Numbered from the stretch's first letter, positions 47,001 to 55,024 are shown. The stretch: DNA of 64,000 nucleotides from Cepaea nemoralis (GCA_014155875.1 JACEFZ010025787.1:62001-126000), one strand, 5' to 3'. The notes: a model not told the origin generated them from the letters alone. Numbers and translations: made by a program.

Positions 47001-49336
47001 GCAGTGACAAACAGCAACTAACACTGTAGACACACTTCCCATTGCAAACACAGGCAGTGACAAACAGCAACTAACACTGTAGACACACTTCCCATTGCAA
47101 ACACAGGCAGTGACAAACAGCAACTAACACTGTTAGACACACTTCCCATTGCAACACAGAGGCACTGACAAACAGCATGTACTAAACCACTGTAGACACA
47201 CTTCCCATTGAAAACACAGGCACTGACAAACAGCAACTACAACTACTGTAGAACACACTTCCCCATTGCAAAACACGGCACTGACAAACAGCAACTAACA
47301 CTTGAGACACACCTGCCCATTGCAAAGACACAGGCACTGACAAACAGCAACTAACGACTGTAGACACACTTCCCCATTGCAAAACACAGGCACTGACAAA
47401 ACATCAACTAACACTGTAGACACACTTCCCATTGCGAAACACAGGCAAGTGACAAAACAGCAACTAACACTGTAGACCACACTTCCCATTGCAACACAAG
47501 GCACTGATCAAACACGCAAACTACACTGTAGTACCACACTTCCCATTGCAAACACATGGCACTGACAAAACAGCAACTAACACGGTATAGACATCCTTCC
47601 CATGCAAACACAGGCACTGACAAACAAGCAACTAACACTGTAGAAACACTTCCCATTGCAAAACCGGCACTGACAATACAGCAACTAACACTGTAGACAC
47701 ACTTCCCATTGCAAACACAGGCACTGACAAACAGCAACTAACACTGTAGACACACTTTCCATTGCAAACACAGGCACTGGACAAACAGCAACTAACATCT
47801 GTAGACACACTTCCCATTGCAAACACAGGCACTGACAAACAGCAACCTAACACTGTAGACACACTTCCCATTGCAAAACACAGGCACTGACAAACAGCAA
47901 CTAACACTGTAGACACACTTCCCATTGCAAACACAGGCACTGACAAACAGGCAAACTAACACTGTAGACACACTTCCATTGCAAACACAGGCACTGACAA
48001 ACAGCAACTAACACTGTAGACACACTTCCCATGCAAACACAGGCACTGACAAACAGCAAATAACACTGTAGACACACTTCCCATTGCAAAACACAGGCAT
48101 GACAAACAGCAACAACACTGTAGAGACACACTTCCCATTGCAAACACAGGCACTGACAAACAGCAACTAACACTGTAGACACACTTCCCATTGCAAAACA
48201 CAGGCACTGACAAACAGCAACTAACACTGTAGACACACTTCCCATTGCAACACAGGCACTGACAACAGCAACTAACACTGTAGACACACTTCCCATTGCA
48301 AAACAGGGCACTGACAAACAGCAACTAACACTGTAGACACACTTCCCATTGCAAACACAGGCACTGACAAACAGCAACTAACACTGTAGACACACTTCCC
48401 ATTGCAAACACAGGCACTGACAAACAGCAACTAACACTGTAGACACACTTCCCATTGCAAACACAGGCACTGACAAACAGCAACTAACACTGTAGACACA
48501 CTTCCCATTGCAAACACAGGCACTGACAAACAGCAACTAACACTGTAGACACACCTCCCATTGCAAACTGGAAACGCATCTGCCACAGTTGTTCACCCTC
48601 TGTATTTATGTCTGTACTTAGTAAGTAAACACAATAGAAAAAGCAAAACACAGAAATGAGGAAACAAATCACACCATCCAGCAACAGAGATAGAGAGATG
48701 GTAAAACAGAAACATAGATCTCAACATGAACCTTGTCACACACAGCTCATCATCATCATCATCATCAAGTGCCTTCCAGACTGGTGTGGGTGACCAATGA
48801 CACCTCATGGAATATTTTTTTTAAAACCACATCTAAGATACCTTATGGGATATTTTTGTAAAACAAAATTACATCTGCTTCTTTCCAACATTTGTGAATG
48901 ATTGTCTTAGCAATGTCTTAGCATCTTTCAAGACAATTAGATTACTCATTTTGTCTGTCCAAGGAACTTTTCATCATTCTTCTGCAAAACCACATCTATG
49001 ATACCTCAAAGGATTTGTTTGGGCCTGTTACTATCTGTGAGGATAATGTTAAAGTGCTTCTATGTAACATGAAAGTATTCTTGTTCTCGCCTCCAACAAC
49101 AGGGATTTGTCTGTTCTATTTACCTGCTGATAGTCTTGCACGGAGCCAGGGCTTCCAGGGGCTGACCCACCAACTCCATTAACCTTCTTCTCCAACAGGT
49201 CATCTGCATTCTGCTGTGGTTCGTACAGCATATATGCACCGTTAGCCCCATTTCTGCTGGGGCTCTGGTGGGTCATCTTCTTCAAGCTGAAGATGGCCGG
49301 AGGAAACACTGCCTCGCGTTTGATGTTGGTTGACAT
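31490..49336 (-). CDS. Coiled-coil adaptor with two C-terminal UBZ-like zinc fingers (TAX1BP1/TANK/NEMO-like)
   Basis: Six coding exons (49336-49124, 42556-42427, 40604-40487, 39645-39390, 36793-36619, 32883-31490) join in phase to 2286 nt, or 761 aa plus stop. An in-frame TGA lies 18 nt before the ATG. Residues 72-239 form heptad-rich coiled coil (exons B-D); 240-297 contain SQELEHLHLVVDKLKDTV, faintly like the TBK1-binding segment of AZI2/TANK. 298-670 is Ser/Pro/Gln-rich and probably disordered. Finger 1 uses C681, C684, H699, C703 (HVFECID, as in NEMO/optineurin HVMEC). Finger 2 uses C723, C726, H742, H746 (HVHSHF, as in TAX1BP1 and TANK). YENV (586-589) and FIIV (756-759) after acidic residues look like LC3-interacting motifs. 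The family suggests a cytosolic ubiquitin-binding adaptor in selective autophagy or TBK1/NF-kB signalling; which orthologue is unclear. No SKICH domain is visible. Confidence 0.85.
33040..33520. repeat. 29-bp minisatellite, split by a SINE
   Basis: About 16 units with core ACTGAGTTACAGTGACAAAA, in the last intron of the adaptor gene. Diverged units continue at 33795-33945 after the SINE-A insertion. Confidence 0.92.
33545..33793 (-). mobile_element. SINE-A (type B head) inserted in the 29-bp array
   Basis: Full-length: plus-strand GCATATCCTTTACAGGACAT..GTTACTCACGAGAGTATATG ..GTGTAACCCCTGGACCAGGG. The minisatellite flanks it on both sides. Confidence 0.88.
33946..34294. other. AT-rich intron sequence
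   Basis: Nothing recognised. Confidence 0.4.
34295..34575. repeat. 26-bp minisatellite
   Basis: About ten copies, core GCAAGGACTTCCAAACTTGA; two units have a 4-bp insertion (TTCCATCCAAAC). Confidence 0.96.
34575..34815 (+). mobile_element. SINE-A copy
   Basis: GGCACTTGGCGAAGGGGTTA head, AGCAATGGCAAACTAATGAA, GACTGTGACATCCTGTAAAG 3' end. The B box is degraded (ATTCAAAACAC). Abuts the 26-bp array. Confidence 0.8.
34816..35243. other. Intron sequence, nothing recognised
   Basis: No supported feature seen. Confidence 0.4.
35244..35460 (-). pseudogene. RTE-type LINE 3' fragment
   Basis: The minus strand reads MRIEALENIMTAGKISG, GRPREIMLDGLRRWHGG and NAYASWQGT, then stop and (GATGAT)n tail. Closely matches the end of the long RTE at 59435-59650. 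5'-truncated. Confidence 0.9.
35690..36093 (+). pseudogene. Probable LINE/SINE 3' relic with (AACT)n tail
   Basis: Ends GGAACGGAGCATAATTTGG..CTCGACTAACTAACTAAT, reminiscent of the 3' end of the SINE at 15512-15870. The 116-codon frame upstream (35717-36067) has no domain I recognise. Confidence 0.4.
36160..36260 (-). mobile_element. SINE-A 3' fragment
   Basis: Plus-strand GTGCATGTCCTTTACATGAA..AATCAACCCCATATTT, then degraded body. Confidence 0.55.
36619..36793 (-). CDS. Adaptor gene exon E (175 nt)
   Basis: Acceptor CTTTCTCATAG, donor GTATGT. Reads DSLSRLNQPTKNVKD, then SQELEHLHLVVDKLKDTVLE, phase 0 to phase 1. A plus-strand frame over the same bases (36436-36735) is an antisense shadow. 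Confidence 0.9.
36794..37624. other. Intron sequence, nothing recognised
   Basis: AT-rich, includes a short (AT)n near 37388. Confidence 0.4.
37625..37830 (-). pseudogene. RTE-like LINE C-terminal fragment, second subfamily
   Basis: Very similar to 55620-55850. The minus strand there reads GYMPGKRGRGRPERRW, then VDDLQMGV, a typical RTE C-terminal pattern. This copy has frameshifts. Confidence 0.65.
38133..38190 (-). pseudogene. Short RTE 3' end relic
   Basis: TTGGCATGGGTGATGATGTC then CTCTCCACATCTCC parallels the 35244-35300 copy (GCCAGCTGGCATAGGCGTTC, CTCTCCACAGATCTC). Confidence 0.45.
38200..38435 (-). mobile_element. SINE-A (type B head), well preserved
   Basis: The minus strand starts GGCCGGCTTCGTGGCTTAGAG (A box TGGCTTAGAGG) and has GGTTCGAATCGC (B box), spaced ~95 bp apart, so the head has an insertion relative to a tRNA. 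The 3' end is GTGTTGACAGCGATGTCCTG. Confidence 0.87.
38595..38785 (-). mobile_element. SINE-A (type A head)
   Basis: Plus-strand TTAGTTGCATATCCTTTATG, GGGCAAGTTTACGTTCAGTA, TTTCATAAACAGCCAAGCAG and TGCTGGATTACGAACTGCTT. Confidence 0.82.
38995..39270. repeat. ~78-bp tandem repeat, 3-4 copies
   Basis: Units with GGCCTTGCCTCTAGCGTCAT, CAAGGCACAAACAGGGTACT and TGACTGACCACCATGTTGG. A second small duplication (ACACAACATTCTAAA..GAATGAA) follows at 39295-39360, next to exon D. Confidence 0.9.
39390..39645 (-). CDS. Adaptor gene exon D (256 nt, coiled coil)
   Basis: Acceptor CCCTAAAAG|G, donor GTTAGC. Reads VSAALKERDKALDDV, NQQLQKRIETLGAALQDTQQ, QKQMYNGQLATQFQEEV. The upstream acceptor was preferred over TTTCTGCAG because only it keeps phase with exon C. 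Confidence 0.9.
39800..40260 (+). mobile_element. Dispersed repeat D, copy 3
   Basis: The same landmarks as at 13215. A ~50-bp internal segment (AACACCAATACGTCTGGAAC..GCAGAACTGCCGG) is tandemly duplicated here only. Confidence 0.75.
40487..40604 (-). CDS. Adaptor gene exon C (118 nt)
   Basis: Acceptor CCTCCAAG, donor GTGATT. Reads SSSSDSVGENVKDAHIKHLQ, RQVTVLQASLYKCEGWAN; phase 1 to phase 2. Confidence 0.88.
40816..41175. mobile_element. hAT-like MITE, copy 3, with 46-nt G tract
   Basis: Left end lost; the body begins TTATTTCAAGATCGCGTTAA and the right TIR GGTTGAGAACCACTG ends at 41175. The last ~70 bp are partly duplicated (two GGTTGAGAA ends). Where other copies have a mixed sequence, this one has G(46) at 40996-41041. 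Confidence 0.82.
40996..41041 (+). repeat. Poly-G tract, 46 nt
   Basis: An uninterrupted G homopolymer inside the MITE; in the minus-strand transcript of the adaptor gene it would be C(46). Confidence 0.95.
41585..41880 (-). mobile_element. SINE-C interrupted by a SINE-A fragment
   Basis: The minus strand reads head ATGGCTGAATGAATAAGAGC (A box) and GCTGGTTGAACCCCTATACC (B box), then an insertion (41698-41787), then the SINE-C body GTTGAGTTCTCGTCCTTGAT. Confidence 0.8.
41698..41787 (+). mobile_element. SINE-A 3' fragment with 10-bp TSD, nested in SINE-C
   Basis: TGCTGGTGTCGACTGCAACG, CCTGTAAGGGATATCCAACA and a purine-rich tail. Flanks ACTAGTATAG (41688-41697) and ACTGGTATAG (41788-41797). 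Confidence 0.85.
41945..42250. repeat. 42-bp minisatellite
   Basis: Seven copies, core AGATGTTTAATGTTGTTTAT. The 14-codon period keeps a 90-codon frame open (41962-42234); not a gene. Confidence 0.95.
42427..42556 (-). CDS. Adaptor gene exon B (130 nt)
   Basis: Acceptor TATGTTTTCAG, donor GTTAGT. Reads AVLKLQQEIEESHRKGSELE, QIIADFSSPNMSQSARLDSQ; phase 0 to phase 1. Confidence 0.88.
42557..43109. other. AT-rich intron sequence
   Basis: Long T and C runs; no supported feature. Confidence 0.4.
43110..43980. repeat. ~118-bp composite tandem repeat with (GACA)n
   Basis: About seven units, each combining GAGATGCTCCCCACCAGGGA, a GC-rich GGGCGAAGCCGGGCCGGGTC, a variable (GACA/GATA)n and AAGCTTATATGACTACTTAT. 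Length variation sits mostly in the tetranucleotide part. Confidence 0.93.
44080..44345 (+). pseudogene. RTE-type LINE C-terminal fragment
   Basis: In pieces: LTYNCESWTISKK, then RMLKIN, RSNLDILKEAEWQRQLITN, IRKKQSSFQGHIMRRPKLEL. Parallels YGSESWNVNEQ, RMLRIP and GHVMRREALE of the long RTE. Frameshifts and stops. Confidence 0.78.
44346..44689. other. Intron sequence, nothing recognised
   Basis: No supported feature seen. Confidence 0.4.
44690..45520. repeat. 50-bp minisatellite
   Basis: About 16 copies, core CTTCCTCTTGTAATATCGGG; ATTGGG/ATCGGG and ACAAATC/AGATATC variants interleave. The minus-strand frame 45403-45756 partly covers it and is not a gene. Confidence 0.96.
45521..45984. other. 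Intron sequence, nothing recognised
   Basis: AT-rich, no supported feature. Confidence 0.4.
45985..48570. repeat. 53-bp minisatellite, ~49 copies
   Basis: Units with GGCACTGACAAACAGCAACT and AACACTGTAGACACACTTCC. From 46000 to 47100 the copies are almost identical. From ~47130 to 48300 many single-base insertions and deletions appear, then clean copies resume. Cysteine-rich minus-strand frames across it are repeat translations. Confidence 0.97.
48571..49123 (-). other. Intron sequence with short RTE tail relic
   Basis: 48748-48800 has (CATCAT)n followed by AAGTGCCTTCCAGACTGGTG, an RTE 3' end in reverse orientation. The rest shows nothing recognised. Confidence 0.5.
49124..49336 (-). CDS. 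Adaptor gene exon A (first coding exon, 71 codons)
   Basis: ATG at 49336; donor GTAAAT after 49124. Reads MSTNIKREAVFPPAIFSLKK and ends GSPGSVQDYQQ. A plausible acceptor ATATTTGCAG precedes 49363, so a non-coding exon may lie further upstream. Confidence 0.85.
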
Positions 49337-49529
49337 GGAGACGAGTTCAGTTCAGCTATACTCCTGCAAATATATTCACATTTCAATGTTAATTCTTACA
49401 GAAGTCAAATTCAAGTCTCTTCCATTGGGCTTTTAGCTTCACTTGCAGAACTACCTTAGAAGATTTTGAGATGTGTTAATGTAGGATGATGTGCAAGACA
49501 ACATTAAGCAACCAGTACTTACTGAGCTG

Positions 49530-49770
49530 GTCTCCATGGCAATGCCATTGGGGACGTGATTCGTAATGCCGCTTACCTGCATTCGAGACATAGCAGTGAC
49601 CAATTTGGCAGCAGACTGTGTCTCGCTGGTTTTAACGTGTTGGTATGGGAGCCGGTTGTTCAGAAAGCAATTGCAAACTACTGAACGTAAAATTTGCCAA
49701 GACATAAACAACGGCAATAAAATGCTAGTGTTGACTGCAATGTCATGTAACGGATATGCAACTTAAAACA
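49530..49770 (+). mobile_element. SINE-A (type A head)
   Basis: CCATTGGGGACGTGATTCGT, GCATTCGAGACATAGCAGTG, AGCAATTGCAAACTACTGAA, GACTGCAATGTCATGTAACG, then a purine-rich tail. Confidence 0.85.
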
Positions 49771-49954
49771 AAGAAGAAGAAAAACAAAAAAACTTACTGA
49801 CACAGGGGAGGGTAGACAAATATGGAAAAGTATACTAAGAAAGTAGACATTTTGGCTATACTTGGAAAGTATACCCAAACATATATACTATATTGGCTAG
49901 ATGACTATTGGAAAGTATACCAACAAATATAGGCTATCATGGTTAGACGCTGAC

Positions 49955-50115
49955 GTATTGGTGTTACCTTTCATCTGGAGAGGGATCATGCTGTATAGGC
50001 AACACATGGTCTCTAAATTCAGCCCAGGCTTTGTGTTATGGCGAGGTATAACTCATTTTACAAACTATCGTCTGTTAAGACGGCAAGGTGCCAGTCAGTC
50101 ATGGCTAGACAACTT
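49955..50115 (-). mobile_element. Dispersed repeat D, copy 4 (partial)
   Basis: Plus-strand GGCAACACATGGTCTCTAAA, TTCAGCCCAGGCTTTGTGTT, CGGCAAGGTGCCAGTCAGTC; reverse of the 13868 copy's 5' part. Confidence 0.7.
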
Positions 50116-50164
50116 TGGAAAGTATACCTAAAAATGCTATCTTGCCTATGCAACTATTGGAAAG

Positions 50165-50945
50165 TATACTAAAACATAGGATCTCATAGGAATAAAGTGG
50201 GGTACCGTGTACATGACTGATCTCGTAGGAATAAGGTGGTGTCCCCTGTACATGACTGATCTCACAGGAATCAAGTGGGGTACCGTGTACATGACTGATC
50301 TCGTAGGAATAAAGTGGGGTACTGTGTACATGACTGATCTCACAGGAATAAAGTGGGGTCCCCTATACATGACTGATCTTACAGGAATAAAGTGGGGTCC
50401 CCTTACATGACTGATCTCATAGGAACTAAGTGGGGTCCCCTGTACATGACTGATCTCACAGGAATAAAGTGGGGTACCGTGTACATGACTGATCTCGTAG
50501 GAATAAAGTGGGGTCCCCTATACATGACTGATCTCACAGGAATAAAGTGGGGTACCGTGTACATGACTGATCTCGTAGGAATAAAGTGGGGTCCCCTGTA
50601 CATGACTGATCTCGTAGGAATAAAGTGGTGTACCATGTACATGACTGATCTCGTAGGAATAAAATGGGGTCCCCTGTACATGACTGATCTCGTAGGAATA
50701 AAGTGGGGTACCATGTACATGACTGATCTCGTAGGAATAAAGTGGGGTCCCCTGTACATGACTGATCTCGTAGGAATAAAGTGGGGTACCGTGTACATGA
50801 CTGATCTCATAGGAATAAAGTGTTGTCCCCTGTACATGACTGATCTCATAGGAATAAAGTGGGGTCCCCTGTACATGACTGATCTCGTAGGAATAAAGTG
50901 GGGTCCCCTGTACATGACTGATCTCACAGGAATAAAGTCCAGCAG
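50165..50945. repeat. 39-bp minisatellite, open on both strands
   Basis: Twenty copies of a 39-bp unit (TACATGACTGATCTCGTAGG core). Being 13 codons long with no stop in several frames, it yields frames of 155-190 codons on both strands (50392-50952 plus; 50403-50975 minus). Variation is focused on GTACC[G/A]TG/GTCCCCTG and CTC[GT/AC/AT]AGG. No splice or start context supports a gene. Confidence 0.96.
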
Positions 50946-51371
50946 TCCGTGATATGTGATTGCTAAGGGGTGCAAGTGAAAACAAAAAAGTTAGTATTTT
51001 ATAGCAAAACTGTAGTCATTTCAGTTCCCTTAGCTTTTAAAGGGTTACAAATTATCCCACCTACATAATTATTGTATATTTCTTTATTATAGTTACTGAA
51101 ACTAAAATATAAAAATATTACTGCTCAGACACGACATTAATGGCTTCTCTAATCATCACTTCACTGGATTGGATTTTCCAAGGCCTATCAAACTGTTTTG
51201 ATCTTATAAATACTAATAAAATAGCGATAGTTTGATGCCAGCTCTCATCGTTCACTAAGAGAGGTAAAGACTGGCCACCTAACCCTCGGCACACTCAGGC
51301 CTATAACATGTGATCTAACACCTGACATACTCCAGCAGCTTCCTGCTACACCACACACACACATATATATG
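50946..51371. other. No feature recognised
   Basis: AT-rich sequence with a short (CA)n-(TA)n near 51352. Confidence 0.4.
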
Positions 51372-51625
51372 GAGGTTAGTATGGCCGAATGGATAAGAAC
51401 ACATGTTCATAAACATCTGGCGAGTTGATGATGCCAAAGTAAGGGGTTCAACTTCTTCTTCGGACAATTGGACTAACATGTTGACTTCTGATCCTTGACT
51501 TGGGGACGTATATTACAAGTACCTCTGAAGTTTGAGTGGGTTCTCCTGATGGCGAGGGACACAGGTAATAGGGAAAGCTAATCCACCTGCAAAGTTCAGT
51601 CCAGTGCTACAAGGAGTAGTGTATA
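51372..51625 (+). mobile_element. SINE-C, best copy
   Basis: ATGGCCGAATGGATAAGAAC (A box), GGGGTTCAACTTCTTCTTCG (B box), body CTTGACTTGGGGACGTATAT, GTGGGTTCTCCTGATGGCGA, end CAAAGTTCAGTCCAGTGC. The head resembles Leu/Ser-type tRNA A boxes. Confidence 0.85.
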
Positions 51626-51689
51626 TGGACTACACTTGAGTTCAAATTTAAAACGAGCAAGCGAGAGCAAAAAAAAAATAATAATTTAG

Positions 51690-51803
51690 TTTTACAGAAG
51701 AACGCTGAAAATTAATTGGACAGCCAAAATGAGCAATCTGGGCGTTTTAAGGGAAGCCTGGGTCACAAAAGGCAACTTATCACAAACATCGGAAGGAGGC
51801 AGC
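51690..51803 (+). pseudogene. RTE-type LINE relic, left half (split)
   Basis: RTLKINWTAKMSNLGVLREA, then GNLSQTSEGGSF, homologous to the fragment at 44170-44290. The homology stops at 51803 and resumes at 53998. Confidence 0.75.
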
Positions 51804-51808
51804 TTTTG

Positions 51809-52898
51809 TCTTATCTGTCCTCTACTTTTGTTGTCTTGGTAAAGGAACTTAGCCACCCGAACACGAGTTCTTCTTCTTCTCTCTCTCTCGCTCTAAGTCT
51901 CGATCTCCTACCTCTCCCTTTCTTGTCTTTACCACTCTTTAATGTCTTTCAATACATCTTTTTCATATCTCTGTCTCTCACACTATCTTCGTTATCTATC
52001 TCTCTCCTCTCTCTTGTCCACCTGCTTCAGATATAGCGGGTTTTCCTGCACTTTATATGCGTAGCAATGGAATTGCACAATTCCATTGCGAATAGAGAAA
52101 AATTATATTCGCAATCGAATTGCGGGAAGTAACAAACATGTCACAGCGTCTGCTCACTAGTCAATTTTAGTTTGGGCCATTAAGAAGTCTAAGAAGGTGG
52201 CTAATTTAAATAGGAATGTTCACTGTTGCGAGTTTAATTCTGCCGAATTCTCCGTATTTTTTAATGAATCACTCTTCTTCTTACTTCTGTCCGTTCTTTT
52301 GGCATCCTGTTTTATTTTTACATTACGTTAGTCCTGTTTAAATATCAAGAATAATTTTTTCAGAACAGGTATCCTCAATACAAATAACGATCCCTACAAA
52401 TAATTATGTCCCCAAGTGAGTTGAAGAATTGTTAACTTTCGTTTCTGTACACTTACTGTTACCAGGCATCCATGTTTGTTTACGTTACCGTCCTACTATT
52501 TATGTCCTGATAATATCGCAGCAGTGATGATTCTCTCAATTTGACACTTTCTATGGCCTCCATTGCATCATCTCTGAGTGACTCTGTTCTGGTCCAAGCT
52601 GACAGTACTGACAGTCAGTAATATGCTTCGCCTCAGAGAGACATGACTAGGCAATTCAAACACCAGATTTCGATTGACTGGCCTCATTAATTAATAAATA
52701 AACAAGGATAAGGAAATGCTACGCATATAAAGTGCAGGAAAACACGGTATATCTGAAGCAGGTGGACAAGAGAGAGGAGAGAGATAGATAACGAAGATAG
52801 TGTGAGAGACAGAGATATGAAAAAGATGTATCGAAAGACATTAAAGAGTGGTAAAGACAAGAAAGGGAGAGGTAGGAGATCGAGACTTAGAGCGAGCG

Positions 52899-52963
<65 letters not shown>

Positions 52964-53997
52964 CAGAGAGAGAGAGAGAAGAAGAAGAACTCGTGTTCGG
53001 GTGGCTAAATTCCTTTACCAAGACAACAAAAGTAGAGGACAGATAAGAACAAAAAGACAAGTGTGCAAGCTCTTGTGCAGCAAGATAAACAACACCTAAT
53101 ACACAAAACCCGTAGAAAACATATGCCTAAAGCGAAATCATCAGACTAGCATTGGTGTCACCTAATTCCTGAAAATGAATAAAAAAAATGTTGCCTCCCC
53201 GGCGAGGAATCGAACTTCGAGCTCCCGTGCACCAGGCGGAGACACTAACCACTTGCAGGCCGAACTGTTCAAGAATCCAGTGGTGCCCACTCTATGACCA
53301 CGAGCAGCATGACGATGGAGGTGATGGCAGTTACACAGGCTTTCATATGGCTGGAATCACAGCTTTATACCAACGTGTGTGTACTAAGTGATTCAATGAG
53401 CATGATTCAGAAGGTCGAAGCTGGATCTGTACGTAGACAGTGGACTGAGTCGCTGCAGAAGTCTGTTGTCCGTAAAGTCACCTTCATCTTCGTCCCAGGA
53501 CATGCAGGAGTCGAGGGAAATGAACGAGCTGATAAACTGGCTGGCTCTGCACCCCCTGTAGATGGCCAGCCCATGGATCGTGCCAATGTTATTAACGTCC
53601 TCAAAGATATGGCGAGAACAGAGGACTTTGACGTCAGTGAATCCACATCGCTGTCCAGGATGAATTACTTGGGAGTAAGAATCGGCACAGCCAGACGCGA
53701 GAGGTACATCGGGAAAACAAAGCGCCTTGTCAACCAACACAGAACTGGCACTATTAGCCACCGGACGCTGATGCATATGCTGGGGGGAGGATCTGAGCAC
53801 CTATGGACATGTCCAGAGTGCAATGAAGATACCCCAACTGATAACTAACCACTAAGCTACCGAGGACACGTAGATATCAACAATATATTGTAATATGGAC
53901 ATGCGCATAGGAATAATCATGTGACCTGCTTCGATTGTGAATATAATTTTTTTCTATTCGGAGTATTCGCAATGGAATTGCGAAGTCACTTCGTTTT
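51809..53997. mobile_element. 2.2-kb composite insertion with long inverted repeats
   Basis: Lies between the two halves of an RTE relic, with CTTTTG on both sides (51803-51808 and 53998-54003). It contains a long inverted repeat: left arm about 51810-52067, right arm about 52717-53050, enlarged by a (GA)n tract at 52900-52978. Shared strings include TATATGCGTAGCA/TGCTACGCATATA and GAACACGAGTTCTTCTTCTT. A second, smaller inverted pair (52073-52125 with 53930-53985, around ATTCGCAATGGAATTGCG) encloses the first right arm and a LINE RNase H fragment. Confidence 0.75.
53262..53860 (+). pseudogene. RNase H domain of LINE, best-preserved copy
   Basis: The frame 53294-53848 (184 codons) reads MTTSSMTMEVMAVTQAFIWL, VLSDSMSMIQKVEAGS (catalytic Asp), VPGHAGVEGNERADKLAGSA (His/Asp motif), then LWTCPECNEDTPTDN. 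The first RNase H strand (TDGS) is cut off, so it is a 5'-truncated fragment though uninterrupted. Just before it, 53188-53262 reads on the minus strand as a tRNA-like B-box segment (GAAGTTCGATTCCTCGCC). Confidence 0.85.
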
Positions 53998-54290
53998 CTT
54001 TTGGTTACGTTATGAGAAGACACAAACTAGAAGGAAAATGTTATGACACCCGGGTAGATGTGAATTTGCGGAAAGAGAGACAGAGGAAGACAACGGGAGA
54101 AGATTTTTGACAGTCTTGTGTCATGGCACGGAAGGAGGGAGTCAACACGTGAATTTACCTGACTTATGGCGTCGGAGATCGCAATTTTCAAATTTTGTGG
54201 ATTTGCGCAAATTCACATCAAATTTGTGGAGAGGCATGATTACCCACGCCAGCCGGCAAGGCATTGGATGATGATGATGATGATGATAAT
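53998..54290 (+). pseudogene. RTE-type LINE relic, right half with (GATGAT)n tail
   Basis: Continues the relic with GYVMRRHKLEGKML and ends HASRQGIG, then GATGATGATGATGATGAT. A frameshift near 54100. Confidence 0.75.
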
Positions 54291-54365
54291 GATAACAAAT
54301 GTAAGTTATATAACAGTTCGGTTTATGAATAATAATTTTTTAAATATTATATATTAATAATTAAT

Positions 54366-54516
54366 ATTATAATAACACCAGGACACGATTTCAATTGTAA
54401 ATTTATTATTCTAATCTAATAAATTAAATTGTGTCTTATTAAATAAGACACAATTTAATTTATTAGATTAGAATAATAAATTTACAATTGAAATCGTGTC
54501 CTGGTGTTATTATAAT
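54366..54516. repeat. Perfect 151-bp palindrome
   Basis: 75-bp arms with complete identity around base 54441; outer ends ATTATAATAACACCAGGACA and complement, centre TGTCTTATT-A-AATAAGACA. AT-rich. No ORF. No TSD was found. A smaller palindrome (GATAGGAAATAA-C-TTATTTCCTATC) follows at 54550-54575. Confidence 0.96.
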
Positions 54517-54575
54517 TATAATTTATAATGATGATAGTGATACTGATAGTGATAGGAAATAACTTATTTCCTATC

Positions 54576-55024
54576 ATTAACACCCAACTTCGGAACTGAA
54601 TTTCACAGGCCAAGAGATCCCAAATCAACAGCTATCATTCACAAACAGCAAACTATGAACAGTACCATTGATATATCCTGTGAAATGTCATCCTGGACGT
54701 GAGGACGGCGGCAGAACTCCGTTTACTTGTTGATACACCCGACAGCCCTGCCTATGTTCGCCGCCATCTTACTCATGGCGGACGGCCATTTCCGGAATGA
54801 GACATTCGCTGGTGATGGGTTAATGTTTTAACTCCTTAATGACTTTAAGGGGTCGGCGAATGTAGCTAGGGGTAGTGAACGCAATTTCACAATCCAACAT
54901 ACCAGGTTCGAAGTTAGACGCGGGCGCTTTCGAAGTAGATCGCTTGGTGATGATTTTGATAATGATATGAGAGTTGCCCGTTGAGAATGATATTTGTGAT
55001 ATGGTAAACTACTGCCGCCGCGCT
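54576..55024. other. No feature recognised
   Basis: Includes a GC-richer patch (54690-54800). No supported exon or repeat. Confidence 0.4.

Noticed and set aside
45985..48570. Cys-rich ORFs on the minus strand
   Set aside because: Repeat translations of the 53-bp array, broken by consensus-type indels.
50392..50985. Long overlapping ORFs on both strands
   Set aside because: Product of a 39-bp unit without stops; not accepted as genes, though listed as a low-level finding.
53188..53262. Possible tRNA gene on the minus strand
   Set aside because: Only the B-box side fits; no matching acceptor stem. Treated as a SINE/tRNA relic. The same holds for 15512-15590 and 17943-18005.
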